64,000 nucleotides of DNA from Opitutia bacterium (GTDB lineage Bacteria; Verrucomicrobiota; Verrucomicrobiia; Opitutales; Opitutaceae), in assembly GCA_016217545.1 (NCBI GenBank), contig JACRHT010000006.1, positions 1 through 64,000 on the forward strand. Reading direction: 5' to 3'. A program made the translations under genes and the position numbers. Shown here piece by piece: positions 8,517 to 17,329 of the stretch. Each line of letters opens with the position of its first letter. Within the stretch, counting starts at the first letter, position 1. The notes beneath the pieces were generated by a model that was not told where the DNA came from, searched no databases, and saw only the letters and a list, made by a program, of their open reading frames with translations.

Positions 8517-11500
8517 TTAGAACTCGTAACGAGCGCTGAAGAGGACAGACCAGCGGGTCGCGGCGGGTTCACCACGGCCGAGCGAGGGAGCGAAGCCGGA
8601 ACCGGTGTAACTCTTGCCATCGACGGTGGTGGAGTAAGTGCCGTTCGCGAGCGCCGTGCTGACGTTTGAGTAGACGTATTGCTTCGCGACTGTGTCGTAG
8701 GTGGCCGCGACCATCGATTCCTTCTTCGTGAAGAATTGGTTCGAGCCGCGAATGATGCCCCACTTGCTGTTCAGGAGGTTGCCGACGTTGAGGATGTCGG
8801 CGCCGAGGACGAGCTTGTGGCGCCAGAAGGGCAGTTTGACCTCCTGCTTGACGCTGAAGTCGAACTGGTTGACCCACGGGTAGCGGTTGGAGTTAGCGCC
8901 GGAGTAGGTTCCTTCCTGCAGACCAAAGCGATCGACGATCTTGAAGAAGTTCTCCTGGTCGGTGGTGCTGGCGAAGCGGACCTTTGAGTCGCCGCCACGG
9001 ACGGGGATGTAGACGAGGTCGTTCTGCGTCTGGCTGTCGCCGTTGAGGTCGCCGGAGTAGACGAAGCTGAACGGATAACCGGAGCGGCCTTCATAGAGCA
9101 GCGAGAACGTCGTGGGGTTGTTCTTCACGAATTCGAAGTCCTTGGTGACATTGATGAGGATGCGGTCGCGGATCTCGAGTTCGGCGGTGTGGAGTTCTTG
9201 GGCGTTGATGTTGAAACCGACGCGATTGTTCCAGTTGGACGCGGCGACGGAGGAGGTGCCGAAGGTCACTTCCTTGGCATTCGTGAGGACGTAGGACGCC
9301 TTCCAATACCAACCGTCCTTCGTGCGCGGGCGCTCGAGGGAGACGATGTAGGATTGGGATTCACCCTTGTCGGCGTTCGTCAGCTTGATGATGCGGGCGC
9401 CGGAAGCGGTGGAGTTGACGAAGGCGGTGCTGACCACCTTGGTGCCGGTCGCGATGCCGGAGGTGTTGGCGCCAGACCAATACAGCGTGCGGCCGTCGGG
9501 GCCGGTGCCGGTCGCGGCGATGTTCACGTTCTGGTAGAACACATCCTTGTTGGTCTTGGTGAACTCGATTTCGGCGGTGGCCTTCAGGCCGAGGATGCCG
9601 AGTTCGCGTTCAACGGCGAGGTTGGACTTCCATTTCGAGGGCAGTTCGAAGTTGGGGTCCATGAAGTTGACGGTCATGACGGAGCCGAGGGCGCCGGAGG
9701 CGACCTGCTTCTTCGGGTCGGCCGAGATGATGGGCGCCAGCGGGCTGCCGGTGATGCTCGTGCCGGCGGTCCACGACTTGTAGTTCATGCCGGTGTTCGA
9801 GTAGCTGTTCGAGATCCACACGCGGGGAGCGCGCCCGTAGAAGAGGCCGACGCCGCCGCGGATGGTCGTCTTCTTGCCGCCGAAATCCGGCTGCCAGTTG
9901 AAGCCGATGCGCGGTTGGATGATCTTCTTGCCGTCGTAGGTGGAGTCGTTGCGATACCCGAAGATGCTCTCGAAGTTTTGGATGCCCGGGGTGACGGCAT
10001 CGGTGTCGACGTTGTTGTAGGGAACAGCGTCCGGGAGAAGTGCGACATCGATGCGCGCGCCGACATCGATTTTGAGTTGGGGCGTCACGCGCCAGGCATC
10101 GTTGAGGAAGAAGCCGGCGTTGGCCTCGCTGAAGCGAGCGGCGGGTTCAACTCCGTCGATGATCTGGTTGTAGGCGTAGGAGAAATAGTTCAGCGTGCCG
10201 TTGTTCAGGGCTGCGAGGCTTTGGAACTGCGGGAGGCCGTTACCGGAGGAGCCGTTGCTGAACGTGTAGGAGCCATTCGTGTTCTGGACGAACAGGTTGT
10301 AGATGTCGGCCGTGTCGTATTGGATGCCGCTTTGGAGCGTGTGATTGTCGGCGAGTTCGTAGGAGGCGAAGGCCTCGATCGTGTCGGTCTTGACGTCGAG
10401 CACGTTCGATTGGCTGCTGCTCTCGGTGCCGAAAGTCACGAAGGCCGTGTTGCTGGAGCCGGCGACCGGGATGTTACGGATCGTGACGTAGGGCTGCTTC
10501 GGGTCAGCGGTGCCGCGCTCGGAGTGATACTTGGAGCGGGAAACGGAGAGTTCGGTATTCAGCTTGTTGGACCAACGGCTGATCAGCTGGCCGATGTAGG
10601 AGGTGTTTGAGATGTTCTGTTGATACCAAGCGGTATCGAAGGAGAAGTTGTTCTCGGAAATACCGGAACCGAAGTTGGGGAACGTCGGGCGGCTGGATTC
10701 CACCTTGTTGTAGCGGAAGGTCGCGCGATGGTCGGCATTGATCTGCCAGTCGAGCTTGGCGAGGAGGTTCTCGTCCGTGAGCTTGTTGGCCGACGGCGGA
10801 GTCGCACTGCCGGTGGTGAAGCCGAGGGTCTTGGCCGTGTCAGTGATGGTCTTGACGGTCGCGTCGTCGAGGCGGGTGACCGGTGAAGGGGCGACGCGGT
10901 TTTCGTCGACCTTCTCATAAGCGGCGTAGAAGAACAGTTTCTTGGGGATGATGGGGCCGCCCAGCGTGATGCCCTTGGTCTCCTCGCTGAAGTTGGTCAG
11001 CGGGCGGGGAATCTCGTCGACGGTGTCGGCGGCGAGTTGCTGGCCGAAGAGCGTGCGGCCGCGGTAGGTGTAGTAGGCGGAACCCTTGAACTGGTTGGTG
11101 CCGCTCTTGGTGATCGCGTTGATCTGGGCGCCGACGAAGCCGGCGTTGCGGGAATAGTAGGGCGAGGTGTTGATCGCGAGCGCTTCGAGGGAGTCGAGCG
11201 GGATGACGTTGCGCTCGGCGGCCGTGTTGTTGGCGTTGAGGCCGAACGGGTCGGAGGCATTCACGCCGTCCACTTGGATCGAGTTGTAGCGGTTGCTCGT
11301 GCCGGCGACGGAGATGGCGCGGTCGGAGGGATCGCGATTGTAGCTGATGCGCGGATCGAGGCGCGCGAGGGAGTTGATCGAGCGGTCGCCGCTCGGGAGA
11401 TTGCGAATGTCCTTGTTGTTGAGGTAGGAGCCGGAGCCCGTCTGGTTCGGGTCGAAAAGCGAGTCGGTGGCCGAGGCGGTGACCTGGAAGGCCTCAAGCT

Positions 11501-11855
11501 GCACGACTTCAGCGCGCATCTTCAGGTTCACGTCGGCACCGGTGTCGATGTCGAGGTAGACTTCGCGGACTTCCGTCTTGGCGAAAGTCGGAGCGACGGA
11601 AGTGACGGTGTAGGGGCCGCCCGGACGGAGGCCGCGGAGCACATAGGTGCCGTCCGCGCGCGACGTGGCCGTGTAACTCGAGCCCGTGGGCTCGTGGGTG
11701 ACGGTGATCGCCGCATTGGCGACGGGTTGGCCTTGGTCGTTTTGAACGGTGCCGTTCAACGACGAAGTCGTGATGACCTGGGCGAACGCCGAAGCCGTGA
11801 TCAGGCTAAGGGCCGTCGCCGCAAGCGCGATAAACCTAACGAACGATTTATGCAT
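8517..11855 (-). CDS. TonB-dependent receptor with carboxypeptidase-regulatory-like domain
   Basis: An outer-membrane receptor of 1112 residues. It has a signal peptide (1-25, ending ASAFA), a carboxypeptidase-regulatory-like beta-sandwich (about 31-115: SLNGTVQNDQGQPVANAAIT, then DGTYVLRGL), a plug domain (about 150-260) and a long beta-barrel ending in an aromatic C-terminal strand (SARYEF). Such receptors import large or scarce substrates using TonB energy. No TonB/ExbBD or SusD-like partner is nearby, so the substrate cannot be guessed. A TTGACT at 11947-11942 could be a -35 element, but its -10 is weak. A relic copy of the 3' end lies at 7653-7862. Confidence 0.93.
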   Translation of the reverse strand: MHKSFVRFIALAATALSLITASAFAQVITTSSLNGTVQNDQGQPVANAAITVTHEPTGSSYTATSRADGTYVLRGLRPGGPYTVTSVAPTFAKTEVREVYLDIDTGADVNLKMRAEVVQLEAFQVTASATDSLFDPNQTGSGSYLNNKDIRNLPSGDRSINSLARLDPRISYNRDPSDRAISVAGTSNRYNSIQVDGVNASDPFGLNANNTAAERNVIPLDSLEALAINTSPYYSRNAGFVGAQINAITKSGTNQFKGSAYYTYRGRTLFGQQLAADTVDEIPRPLTNFSEETKGITLGGPIIPKKLFFYAAYEKVDENRVAPSPVTRLDDATVKTITDTAKTLGFTTGSATPPSANKLTDENLLAKLDWQINADHRATFRYNKVESSRPTFPNFGSGISENNFSFDTAWYQQNISNTSYIGQLISRWSNKLNTELSVSRSKYHSERGTADPKQPYVTIRNIPVAGSSNTAFVTFGTESSSQSNVLDVKTDTIEAFASYELADNHTLQSGIQYDTADIYNLFVQNTNGSYTFSNGSSGNGLPQFQSLAALNNGTLNYFSYAYNQIIDGVEPAARFSEANAGFFLNDAWRVTPQLKIDVGARIDVALLPDAVPYNNVDTDAVTPGIQNFESIFGYRNDSTYDGKKIIQPRIGFNWQPDFGGKKTTIRGGVGLFYGRAPRVWISNSYSNTGMNYKSWTAGTSITGSPLAPIISADPKKQVASGALGSVMTVNFMDPNFELPSKWKSNLAVERELGILGLKATAEIEFTKTNKDVFYQNVNIAATGTGPDGRTLYWSGANTSGIATGTKVVSTAFVNSTASGARIIKLTNADKGESQSYIVSLERPRTKDGWYWKASYVLTNAKEVTFGTSSVAASNWNNRVGFNINAQELHTAELEIRDRILINVTKDFEFVKNNPTTFSLLYEGRSGYPFSFVYSGDLNGDSQTQNDLVYIPVRGGDSKVRFASTTDQENFFKIVDRFGLQEGTYSGANSNRYPWVNQFDFSVKQEVKLPFWRHKLVLGADILNVGNLLNSKWGIIRGSNQFFTKKESMVAATYDTVAKQYVYSNVSTALANGTYSTTVDGKSYTGSGFAPSLGRGEPAATRWSVLFSARYEF

Positions 11856-12000
11856 GGTGCAGATGCAGTTGTTGGTGTTGGGAAACCCAGAGGAACCACT
11901 CCGAGGTTTGAATGGCCCAGCGAACGCCTGCGCTATGGCTGAGTCAAGCCCTCATCCCCCCGGCAAACGCCCGCTGAGTGCCGAATTTTCCGGGCTGTAA

Positions 12001-12029
12001 CAAAAACGCGCGCCGGGGTTGGGCGCGCG
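12001..12029 (-). terminator. Intrinsic terminator of the DUF4412 gene
   Basis: Stem cgcgcgcc / ggcgcgcg with a 7-base loop, followed on the minus strand by TTTTTG. It lies about 50 bases after the stop at 12079. Confidence 0.75.
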
Positions 12030-12078
12030 GGAAAATTTCCTGCGATTCGCACCGCGCAATCGATGCGGCGAGGCGATC

Positions 12079-12774
12079 TCAACCGCCGAATCCGCCCATG
12101 CCCGGCATGGCGAACTTTTGGAAACCGGCCGGGGGCGCGAAGAGATCGTCCGGCACGTTGCCCGGCTCGATTTTCTTCGCCTCGAGGCGGAACGTCTCCT
12201 TGCCCTTGGCGTCGTGGCCGACGACGCGCAGCGGGAACGCGCCCTTCTTGTCCTTCAGCACCTGCTCCCATGCGTTGCCTTCGGCCTTGGCCTTGCGGAC
12301 GCCCATCATCCCGCCCATCGGATTGCCGCCGCCCAGGCCCATGAAAGAACCGAGCTGCTCCGTGACCCACATCTCGGTGGTCTGGCCGCGGTCGGTCATG
12401 ACGTATTCCTCACAATCGTAGCCGAGGATCTTCTCGGTGCGACCGGTCTTCTCGACTTTGACGTCCTTCGCTTCGTGTCCGCCCTTGCCGTCGCTGGGCG
12501 TGCCGCGCATCGGCATCGTCATATACATCCGCTGTTCCGCCATCAGGATCGTCATCTCCTGCTTGGCGGCGTCCATGATCATGGCCGCGCCCGCGGCTTC
12601 CTTCATCTTTGGCTCGAGCCGCACGAGCGCGCCTTTCATCGCGTAGTCGATCACCTGTTCCCGGCCCTTGCCGTCGGAGAAGCCGAGCGAAACCCGGCCT
12701 TCGAACGCGAGCGCGCTGAGCGCGGAAACCGTGACCAAGCCGAGAAACGCAACGGTGCGGGAGAGTGCTTTCAT
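12079..12774 (-). CDS. DUF4412-like secreted protein
   Basis: A 231-residue exported protein. The N-terminus is a signal peptide (about 1-23, ending ALAFE). The body has the pattern of the DUF4412/outer-membrane-carrier-like family: YAMKGALVRLEPKM, a long Met-rich strand region (MIMDAAKQEMTILM), ILGYDCEEYVM, then MWVTEQLG. The C-terminus is Gly/Met/Phe-rich. Met abundance is notable and could bind a metal or hydrophobic ligand, but this is speculation. The ATG at 12774 precedes the signal peptide. The frame extends upstream to 12978 without coding character. It has its own terminator. Confidence 0.8.
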   Translation of the reverse strand: MKALSRTVAFLGLVTVSALSALAFEGRVSLGFSDGKGREQVIDYAMKGALVRLEPKMKEAAGAAMIMDAAKQEMTILMAEQRMYMTMPMRGTPSDGKGGHEAKDVKVEKTGRTEKILGYDCEEYVMTDRGQTTEMWVTEQLGSFMGLGGGNPMGGMMGVRKAKAEGNAWEQVLKDKKGAFPLRVVGHDAKGKETFRLEAKKIEPGNVPDDLFAPPAGFQKFAMPGMGGFGG

Positions 12775-12913
12775 GGCGCGAAACCTACGAGCGGCCACGA
12801 AACGCTCAAGCTCGCGACCGCGCGCGCCGCCCCGACTTTCGCCTAGGTGAACGGCCCACGCCGCGCGCACTTCCGGCGTTGCGTCGCGTGGTGCCCGGAC
12901 AATCCTCGGGCGC

Positions 12914-13369
12914 ATGGTTTCCGAGTTTTCGATCACGCGCACCGTCGAGTTCGCCGAGACGGACATGGCGGGAATCATGCATTTCTCGAATTACTTCTGC
13001 TGGATGGAGGCTTGCGAGTCGGCGTTCTATCGCTCGCTGAACCTGCCGCTCATCTCGTTCGTCCCGGGACAAGTCGTCGGCTGGCCGCGCGTGAACGCCA
13101 CCTGCGATTTTCGTGCGCCGTTGCGTTTCAACGACACGGTGGAGGTCCAGCTGTTCGTGAAGGAAGTGCGCACGCGCGCGATCGTGCTGCTGTTCCAGTT
13201 TCGCAAGGTCACCAAGGGCAAGGCCGACCCCGAACTCTGCGCCCAAGGCGAAATCACCGCCGTGTGTGTGACGGCCGACGGCAAGGGCGGTATGGTCGCC
13301 GCGCCGATTCCCGAGGCGTTTCGCGCCAAGGTGCGCGCCGCGCCGAAGGCGGCGTGGTCCGTCGAGTAA
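12914..13369 (+). CDS. Acyl-CoA thioesterase (4HBT hot-dog, YbgC-like)
   Basis: A 151-residue single hot-dog domain protein that likely hydrolyses acyl-CoA thioesters in the cytoplasm. The family signature is near the start: VEFAETDMAGIMHFSNYF, with D17 as the likely catalytic acid. A second conserved stretch is DFRAPLRFNDTVEVQL. The length is typical. It is convergent with the cyclase gene (stop at 13369 against 13385) with no clear terminator between them. A role in 1,4-dihydroxy-2-naphthoyl-CoA or lipid metabolism cannot be distinguished. Confidence 0.88.
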   Translation: MVSEFSITRTVEFAETDMAGIMHFSNYFCWMEACESAFYRSLNLPLISFVPGQVVGWPRVNATCDFRAPLRFNDTVEVQLFVKEVRTRAIVLLFQFRKVTKGKADPELCAQGEITAVCVTADGKGGMVAAPIPEAFRAKVRAAPKAAWSVE

Positions 13370-13384
13370 TTCCGGGACGCCGCG

Positions 13385-15088
13385 CTACAGGTCCGCGGCG
13401 TAGATGCGCACCGGCTCCGTGCGGCCCTTCACGGTCACTTCGCCGAGCGCGCGCAGCTGGCCGGTGGCATTCGCGGCCGCCGCCGTCGCTTCGCTGACGA
13501 TGATTCGTGCGCCGAAAGCGGCGTCTTTTGTCAGGCCTTCGAGGCGCGCGGCGAGGTTCACGCCGTCGCCGATGACGGTGTAGTTGAGCCGCGTCTGCGA
13601 GCCCATGTTTCCGGCGATGACGCGACCGGTGTTGATGCCGATGCCGAGCGCGAGGCGCGGCTTGCCCTCGGCTTCGAGTTCGCGGTTCAGGTCGGCGAGG
13701 GCGGCTTTCATTTCGCGGGCCGCGGCGATGGCACGGGCGGCGGCGCCGTCGGTCGCGACCGGCGCGCCGAAGAGCGCCATGATCGCGTCGCCGATGTATT
13801 TGTCGATGACGCCACCGTGCTTCTCCACGATCACGCTCATGCGATCGAGGTAGCGGTTGAGCAGCGCGAGCACTTCGTGCGGGGAGAGTTTCTCGCTCAG
13901 CGCCGTGAAGTCGCGCAGGTCGGAGAAGAGAATCGTGACTTCGCGCTCTTCGCCGCCGAGCTCGAGCTTCGATTGCAGGAGCTGCGTGGCGATCTCGGGC
14001 GAGACGACCTTGCCGAGCAGATCGCGCACGCGGTCGCGCTCGGCGAGGCCGGCGGTCATCTGGTTGAAGGCGGTCGCGAGTTGCCCGAGTTCGTCGGCGC
14101 GCGGCAGCTCGAGGCGGCGCGAGTAGTCGCCGGTCGCGACGTGGCGCGTGTGCTCGGCGAGTTGCTGCACGGGCCGGCTCACGCTGCGTGCGAGGCCGAG
14201 CGCTGCGAGCGTGGCGACGCACAAGCCGATCACCGTGCCGACAAGCAGCGTTTGTTCGAGGACGCGCGAGGGCGCGAGCTGGGTGCGCAGCGAACGCTGG
14301 AGGGCGATCATCGCGGATTCACCGGCGGCGATCGGCAGCATGCGCACGGCGGTGATGTAATCTTCACCGTGCAAGTTCACGAGCGCGGTCGTCGCGTGCG
14401 GGCGCGTGGACTCGAGCTGGCTGCTCATGGCGGGCGAGAGTGTGCTGGCCAGCGCCCGGGTTTCGGCGCCGCCGGTGAGGAAGGTCACTTCGACATCGCT
14501 ACCGGCCTTCAACTCGCTCGCGGTTTCGCGGTCGATGGGGAATCCAATGCCGACCCACGCGACGACTTCGGGCGGCGGCGCGAGCAGCGGCACGAGCACG
14601 AGTTGGTAGAGTTCGCGGTCGAAATAGCCGTAGCCCGACGCCTGTTGCGCATCGGAGGCGTCGGCGCGTTTCTGCAATTCGCGGAATGGTGCGAGGTCGC
14701 TTTCCTGCGTGGTGGTGCGCGTGGACGAGAGTAGTTTCCCGGTGGGATCGAGCAGCACGATCAGGGGCGCCTGCACGCGCGCGCTGTAGGAAGTGAGGGC
14801 GGAGCGCGCGGTGGCGGGGCTGAATTCGTCGGTGAGAAACAGCTGCTTCATCGCGTAGTCGTTCGCCATTAAACGGGCGTCGCGCAGGAGGTTCTCCTCG
14901 CGCAGATGGGCGTTGTTGGCGAACTGCCGCGCGGCGCGCCCGAGGTCGGCGTTGATGGTCGCGAGGGCGTTGGAGCGGTTGGCGCGCGAGACGACGAAGT
15001 AGCTCGCGATCTGCACGAGCGCGAGCAGGCCGGCGATGAGCACGATGAGGCGCGTGCGAAAATGCCGGAAGCGAAACCAGCCGCGCAT
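13385..15088 (-). CDS. Membrane-bound class III adenylate/guanylate cyclase with HAMP domain
   Basis: A 567-residue sensor cyclase. It has TM1 (about 12-33), an extracytoplasmic sensor of about 240 residues, TM2 (about 283-303), HAMP (about 304-355) and a class III cyclase domain (about 375-567). Metal-binding Asp residues lie in FSDLRDFTALSEKL and IGDAIMALFGAP. The Lys before YIGDA and the TVIGDGVNLAARLE segment fit adenylyl-cyclase-type substrate recognition. It is the last gene of a minus-strand cluster with a cupredoxin-like and a beta-barrel-like protein, suggesting it responds to an envelope signal sensed with them. No cAMP effector is visible nearby. Confidence 0.93.
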   Translation of the reverse strand: MRGWFRFRHFRTRLIVLIAGLLALVQIASYFVVSRANRSNALATINADLGRAARQFANNAHLREENLLRDARLMANDYAMKQLFLTDEFSPATARSALTSYSARVQAPLIVLLDPTGKLLSSTRTTTQESDLAPFRELQKRADASDAQQASGYGYFDRELYQLVLVPLLAPPPEVVAWVGIGFPIDRETASELKAGSDVEVTFLTGGAETRALASTLSPAMSSQLESTRPHATTALVNLHGEDYITAVRMLPIAAGESAMIALQRSLRTQLAPSRVLEQTLLVGTVIGLCVATLAALGLARSVSRPVQQLAEHTRHVATGDYSRRLELPRADELGQLATAFNQMTAGLAERDRVRDLLGKVVSPEIATQLLQSKLELGGEEREVTILFSDLRDFTALSEKLSPHEVLALLNRYLDRMSVIVEKHGGVIDKYIGDAIMALFGAPVATDGAAARAIAAAREMKAALADLNRELEAEGKPRLALGIGINTGRVIAGNMGSQTRLNYTVIGDGVNLAARLEGLTKDAAFGARIIVSEATAAAANATGQLRALGEVTVKGRTEPVRIYAADL

Positions 15089-15092
15089 GGCG

Positions 15093-15743
15093 TCAGTAGC
15101 CGCTGGCCTTGCCTTCGGGCGTGCGGCGGATGCGGCGGTCGGGCTTCAGTTTCAACGCGTAGTCGAGCGGCGCGGCGCCGGGGCCGATCTTGGCTTCGCG
15201 CACGTCGGGCGCGGAGAGGCGCGGATGCCACACCTCGATGCGATAGCGGCCGGCGGGAAGGTGGAGTTGGGCGACGCCGGCGGCGTCGGTTTTCGCGAAG
15301 TAGGGCGTCGGCAGCACGACGACGTAGGCGACCATCCAATCGTGAATGTTGCAGCCGAGCGTGACGATGCCCGGCTGATCGAAGAGCACCGCTTCGTGCG
15401 AGCCGGGCGCGTAGAGCGGTTTCTCGAAACGCTTCGCTTTCGAGAGCGAATAGATGTGGTGCTGGATCGAGTCTTTGTTCGGAAAGACGACTTCGGTGCC
15501 CACGCGCACGACGGTGACGTAGGGCATGTATTCCTGGTCTTTTTGCACGATCTCGACCGGCTCGCCGGGTTCGGCCGGAGGCGAGTTTTGCCCATCGAGC
15601 GCGTAGAGCGAAATCACGGCGTCCGGGACGAGCTCGCCTTTGGCGTCGCGGATCACGGCGCGCACATCCGTGTCGGCCGGAGCCGCGGCGAGGCGGGCAA
15701 CACAAAGAAAGACGACGACGAACAGCGTGGAGACGCGGGGCAT
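15093..15743 (-). CDS. Cupredoxin-like periplasmic protein (methylamine-utilisation-protein type)
   Basis: A 216-residue exported protein with signal peptide 1-20 and an Ig/transthyretin-like start (VRAVIRDAKGELVPDAVISL). A blue-copper-like core follows: VVFPNKDSIQHHIYSLS, then GIVTLGCNIHDWM. The His of QHH and the Cys, His and Met of CNIHDWM are the expected copper ligands. Such proteins are often labelled methylamine utilisation protein, without methylamine genes around, as here. The C-terminal part has a second sandwich-like segment (LPAGRYRIEVWHPRLS). The stop is 4 bases from the cyclase start, so the two are probably translated together. Confidence 0.82.
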   Translation of the reverse strand: MPRVSTLFVVVFLCVARLAAAPADTDVRAVIRDAKGELVPDAVISLYALDGQNSPPAEPGEPVEIVQKDQEYMPYVTVVRVGTEVVFPNKDSIQHHIYSLSKAKRFEKPLYAPGSHEAVLFDQPGIVTLGCNIHDWMVAYVVVLPTPYFAKTDAAGVAQLHLPAGRYRIEVWHPRLSAPDVREAKIGPGAAPLDYALKLKPDRRIRRTPEGKASGY

Positions 15744-15764
15744 GGGGCGGGTGCGTGGGGGCGA

Positions 15765-16646
15765 TTAGAAGCGGTGGAGCACGCCGAGCGACCAAAAAGC
15801 CGAATCGTAGCGGACGCCGACGTGGTTGATTACCTTTACGCTCTCGTAGCGCAGCGGGATGCTCGTCGAGTCGTTGAGTCGCGCTGTGACCTGCGCCCAC
15901 CAGAAGTCCGCGCGACATTCCACGCGATACGCCACCCAGCCGCTGCCGAAGGTGTTCGAAACCTCCCACGGAACGCTGTTGTAATACTGCTGAATCACGG
16001 ACCCCAAGCTCCCGCCAATCGCCTGGGCCCAGACGGACCACGCGGCGTTCGCGACGAGCTGGCCGTGCAGGCGCGACGCGCCGGCGCCGAACTGCCAAGT
16101 TTCCGTCACGTCGTAGGTCGTTTCCAACCCGAGTCGCCGCGCGTGCGTGTCGAACGGCGCGTGCGAGGCGGTGAAGCTCTCCCAGTTCGCCGTCGCGGCT
16201 ACACGCCAGCTCTCGGTGAAGCGCTGGCTGAGCGTGGCGAAACCTTCCGCGCGCCAGCCGCTGCGGCCGCTCTCGCGAAAGTTCACGGACGTGAGCGCCG
16301 CGCCGGCATCGAGCACCGGCACCATCGGGCCGAGGCCGAACTTGTGACGCACGGTCGCGCGCGCGCCGGCGCTCAGGCGGTTGAGCGCGGAAAATTCGGA
16401 GACGTATTCGGCGTTGCCCTCGAGCGCGGTGATGAGCGTCCAGTTCGGCGCGAGTTGTTTTGCGTGAATGAATGCGCCGTCGACGTCCGCGACTTTTGCG
16501 TCCTGCGCCGTGGGGTCGTAGGACGTGCGGCTGAAATTCTCTGCGTAGGTCAGCGTGGCTCCCATGCGGAACTCGTGCGCGTGCGCGATGGACGCGGCGG
16601 CGAGCAGGACGAGCGGGAGTGCGAGCAGCGGGGTGGTCGGCCTCAC
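15765..16646 (-). CDS. Predicted outer-membrane beta-barrel protein
   Basis: A protein of 293 residues from a GTG start whose codon overlaps the stop of the preceding esterase (GTGA). Signal peptide about 1-23 (LLALPLVLLAAASIAHA). The mature part alternates polar and hydrophobic residues in strand-length blocks (RMGATLTYAENFS, WRAEGFATLSQRF, WRVAATANWESF) and ends in FWSLGVLHRF, a terminal aromatic residue typical of barrels. I do not recognise a specific family. It sits between the esterase and the cupredoxin-like gene. I infer it is the outer-membrane partner of the cupredoxin/cyclase module. The frame extends upstream to 17081 antisense to the esterase and was not used. Confidence 0.7.
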   Translation of the reverse strand: MRPTTPLLALPLVLLAAASIAHAHEFRMGATLTYAENFSRTSYDPTAQDAKVADVDGAFIHAKQLAPNWTLITALEGNAEYVSEFSALNRLSAGARATVRHKFGLGPMVPVLDAGAALTSVNFRESGRSGWRAEGFATLSQRFTESWRVAATANWESFTASHAPFDTHARRLGLETTYDVTETWQFGAGASRLHGQLVANAAWSVWAQAIGGSLGSVIQQYYNSVPWEVSNTFGSGWVAYRVECRADFWWAQVTARLNDSTSIPLRYESVKVINHVGVRYDSAFWSLGVLHRF

Positions 16647-17329
16647 AGGAGAGGTTTGATAGTTTTCCAGACCGTCTCCGCAACCATTCGATGACCGGCC
16701 GCCGTAGGGTGAATGCCGTCCGGTTGGTTCAGCTCGGGAATGCCTCCCACGTTTTCGAGGAGAAACGGAATGAGCACGGTCTTTTGCGCCTCGGCCAGCG
16801 CGGGGTAGATCTTCGCGAAAGCCTGCGCGTAGGCGGGACCCATGTTCGTGGGGATTTGCATGCCGGCCAGCACAACGACTACGCGCGGGTTCTTGGCGCG
16901 GATGCGTTCGATCATCTTTTCGAGGTTGACGCGGGTCACCTCGGGCTCGATGCCGCGGAGGCCGTCGTTCCCGCCGAGCTCGATGACGAAAATATCCACG
17001 GGCTGGCGCAGGATCCAATCGAGCCGCCGCAATCCGCCGGCGGTGGTCTCGCCACTGAGCCCGGCGTTCACGACCTTCCACGGCAGGCCGGCGGCGTCGA
17101 TTTTCTGTTGGATGATCGCCGGGTAGGCTTCGCCGGGATCGAGACCGTAGCCGGCGGTGATGCTGTCACCGTAGAAAAGCAGCGTCTTCGTCGCGGCGGA
17201 GGCGGCGGTCGTCGCGAGCGTCGCAGCCAGCAGCATTGCCCCGAACCGCCCGGCCCGGCGAATCAGCCGTCCGACGAACAACTTTGCACTTTGGAGGGCG
17301 TTGGGTGTGTTACTCGCCATTCCGCCCAT
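16643..17329 (-). CDS. tesA: TesA-like arylesterase/lysophospholipase (SGNH hydrolase)
   Basis: A 228-residue periplasmic SGNH hydrolase. Signal peptide about 25-46 (MLLAATLATTAASA). Catalytic blocks are visible: GDSIT with the Ser nucleophile, GLSGET, GGNDGLRG, and DGIHPTAAGH with the Asp/His pair. The family is known for thioesterase, protease and lysophospholipase activity. It starts at 17329 or 17320. The first choice overlaps the start codon of the divergent ybbA-like gene. A divergent tesA next to ybbA-ybbP is also the E. coli arrangement. Confidence 0.9.
   Translation of the reverse strand: MGGMASNTPNALQSAKLFVGRLIRRAGRFGAMLLAATLATTAASAATKTLLFYGDSITAGYGLDPGEAYPAIIQQKIDAAGLPWKVVNAGLSGETTAGGLRRLDWILRQPVDIFVIELGGNDGLRGIEPEVTRVNLEKMIERIRAKNPRVVVVLAGMQIPTNMGPAYAQAFAKIYPALAEAQKTVLIPFLLENVGGIPELNQPDGIHPTAAGHRMVAETVWKTIKPLL

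Noticed and set aside
15093-15743. Methylamine catabolism
   Set aside because: The cupredoxin-like gene is of the type so labelled, but no methylamine dehydrogenase or related gene is present.
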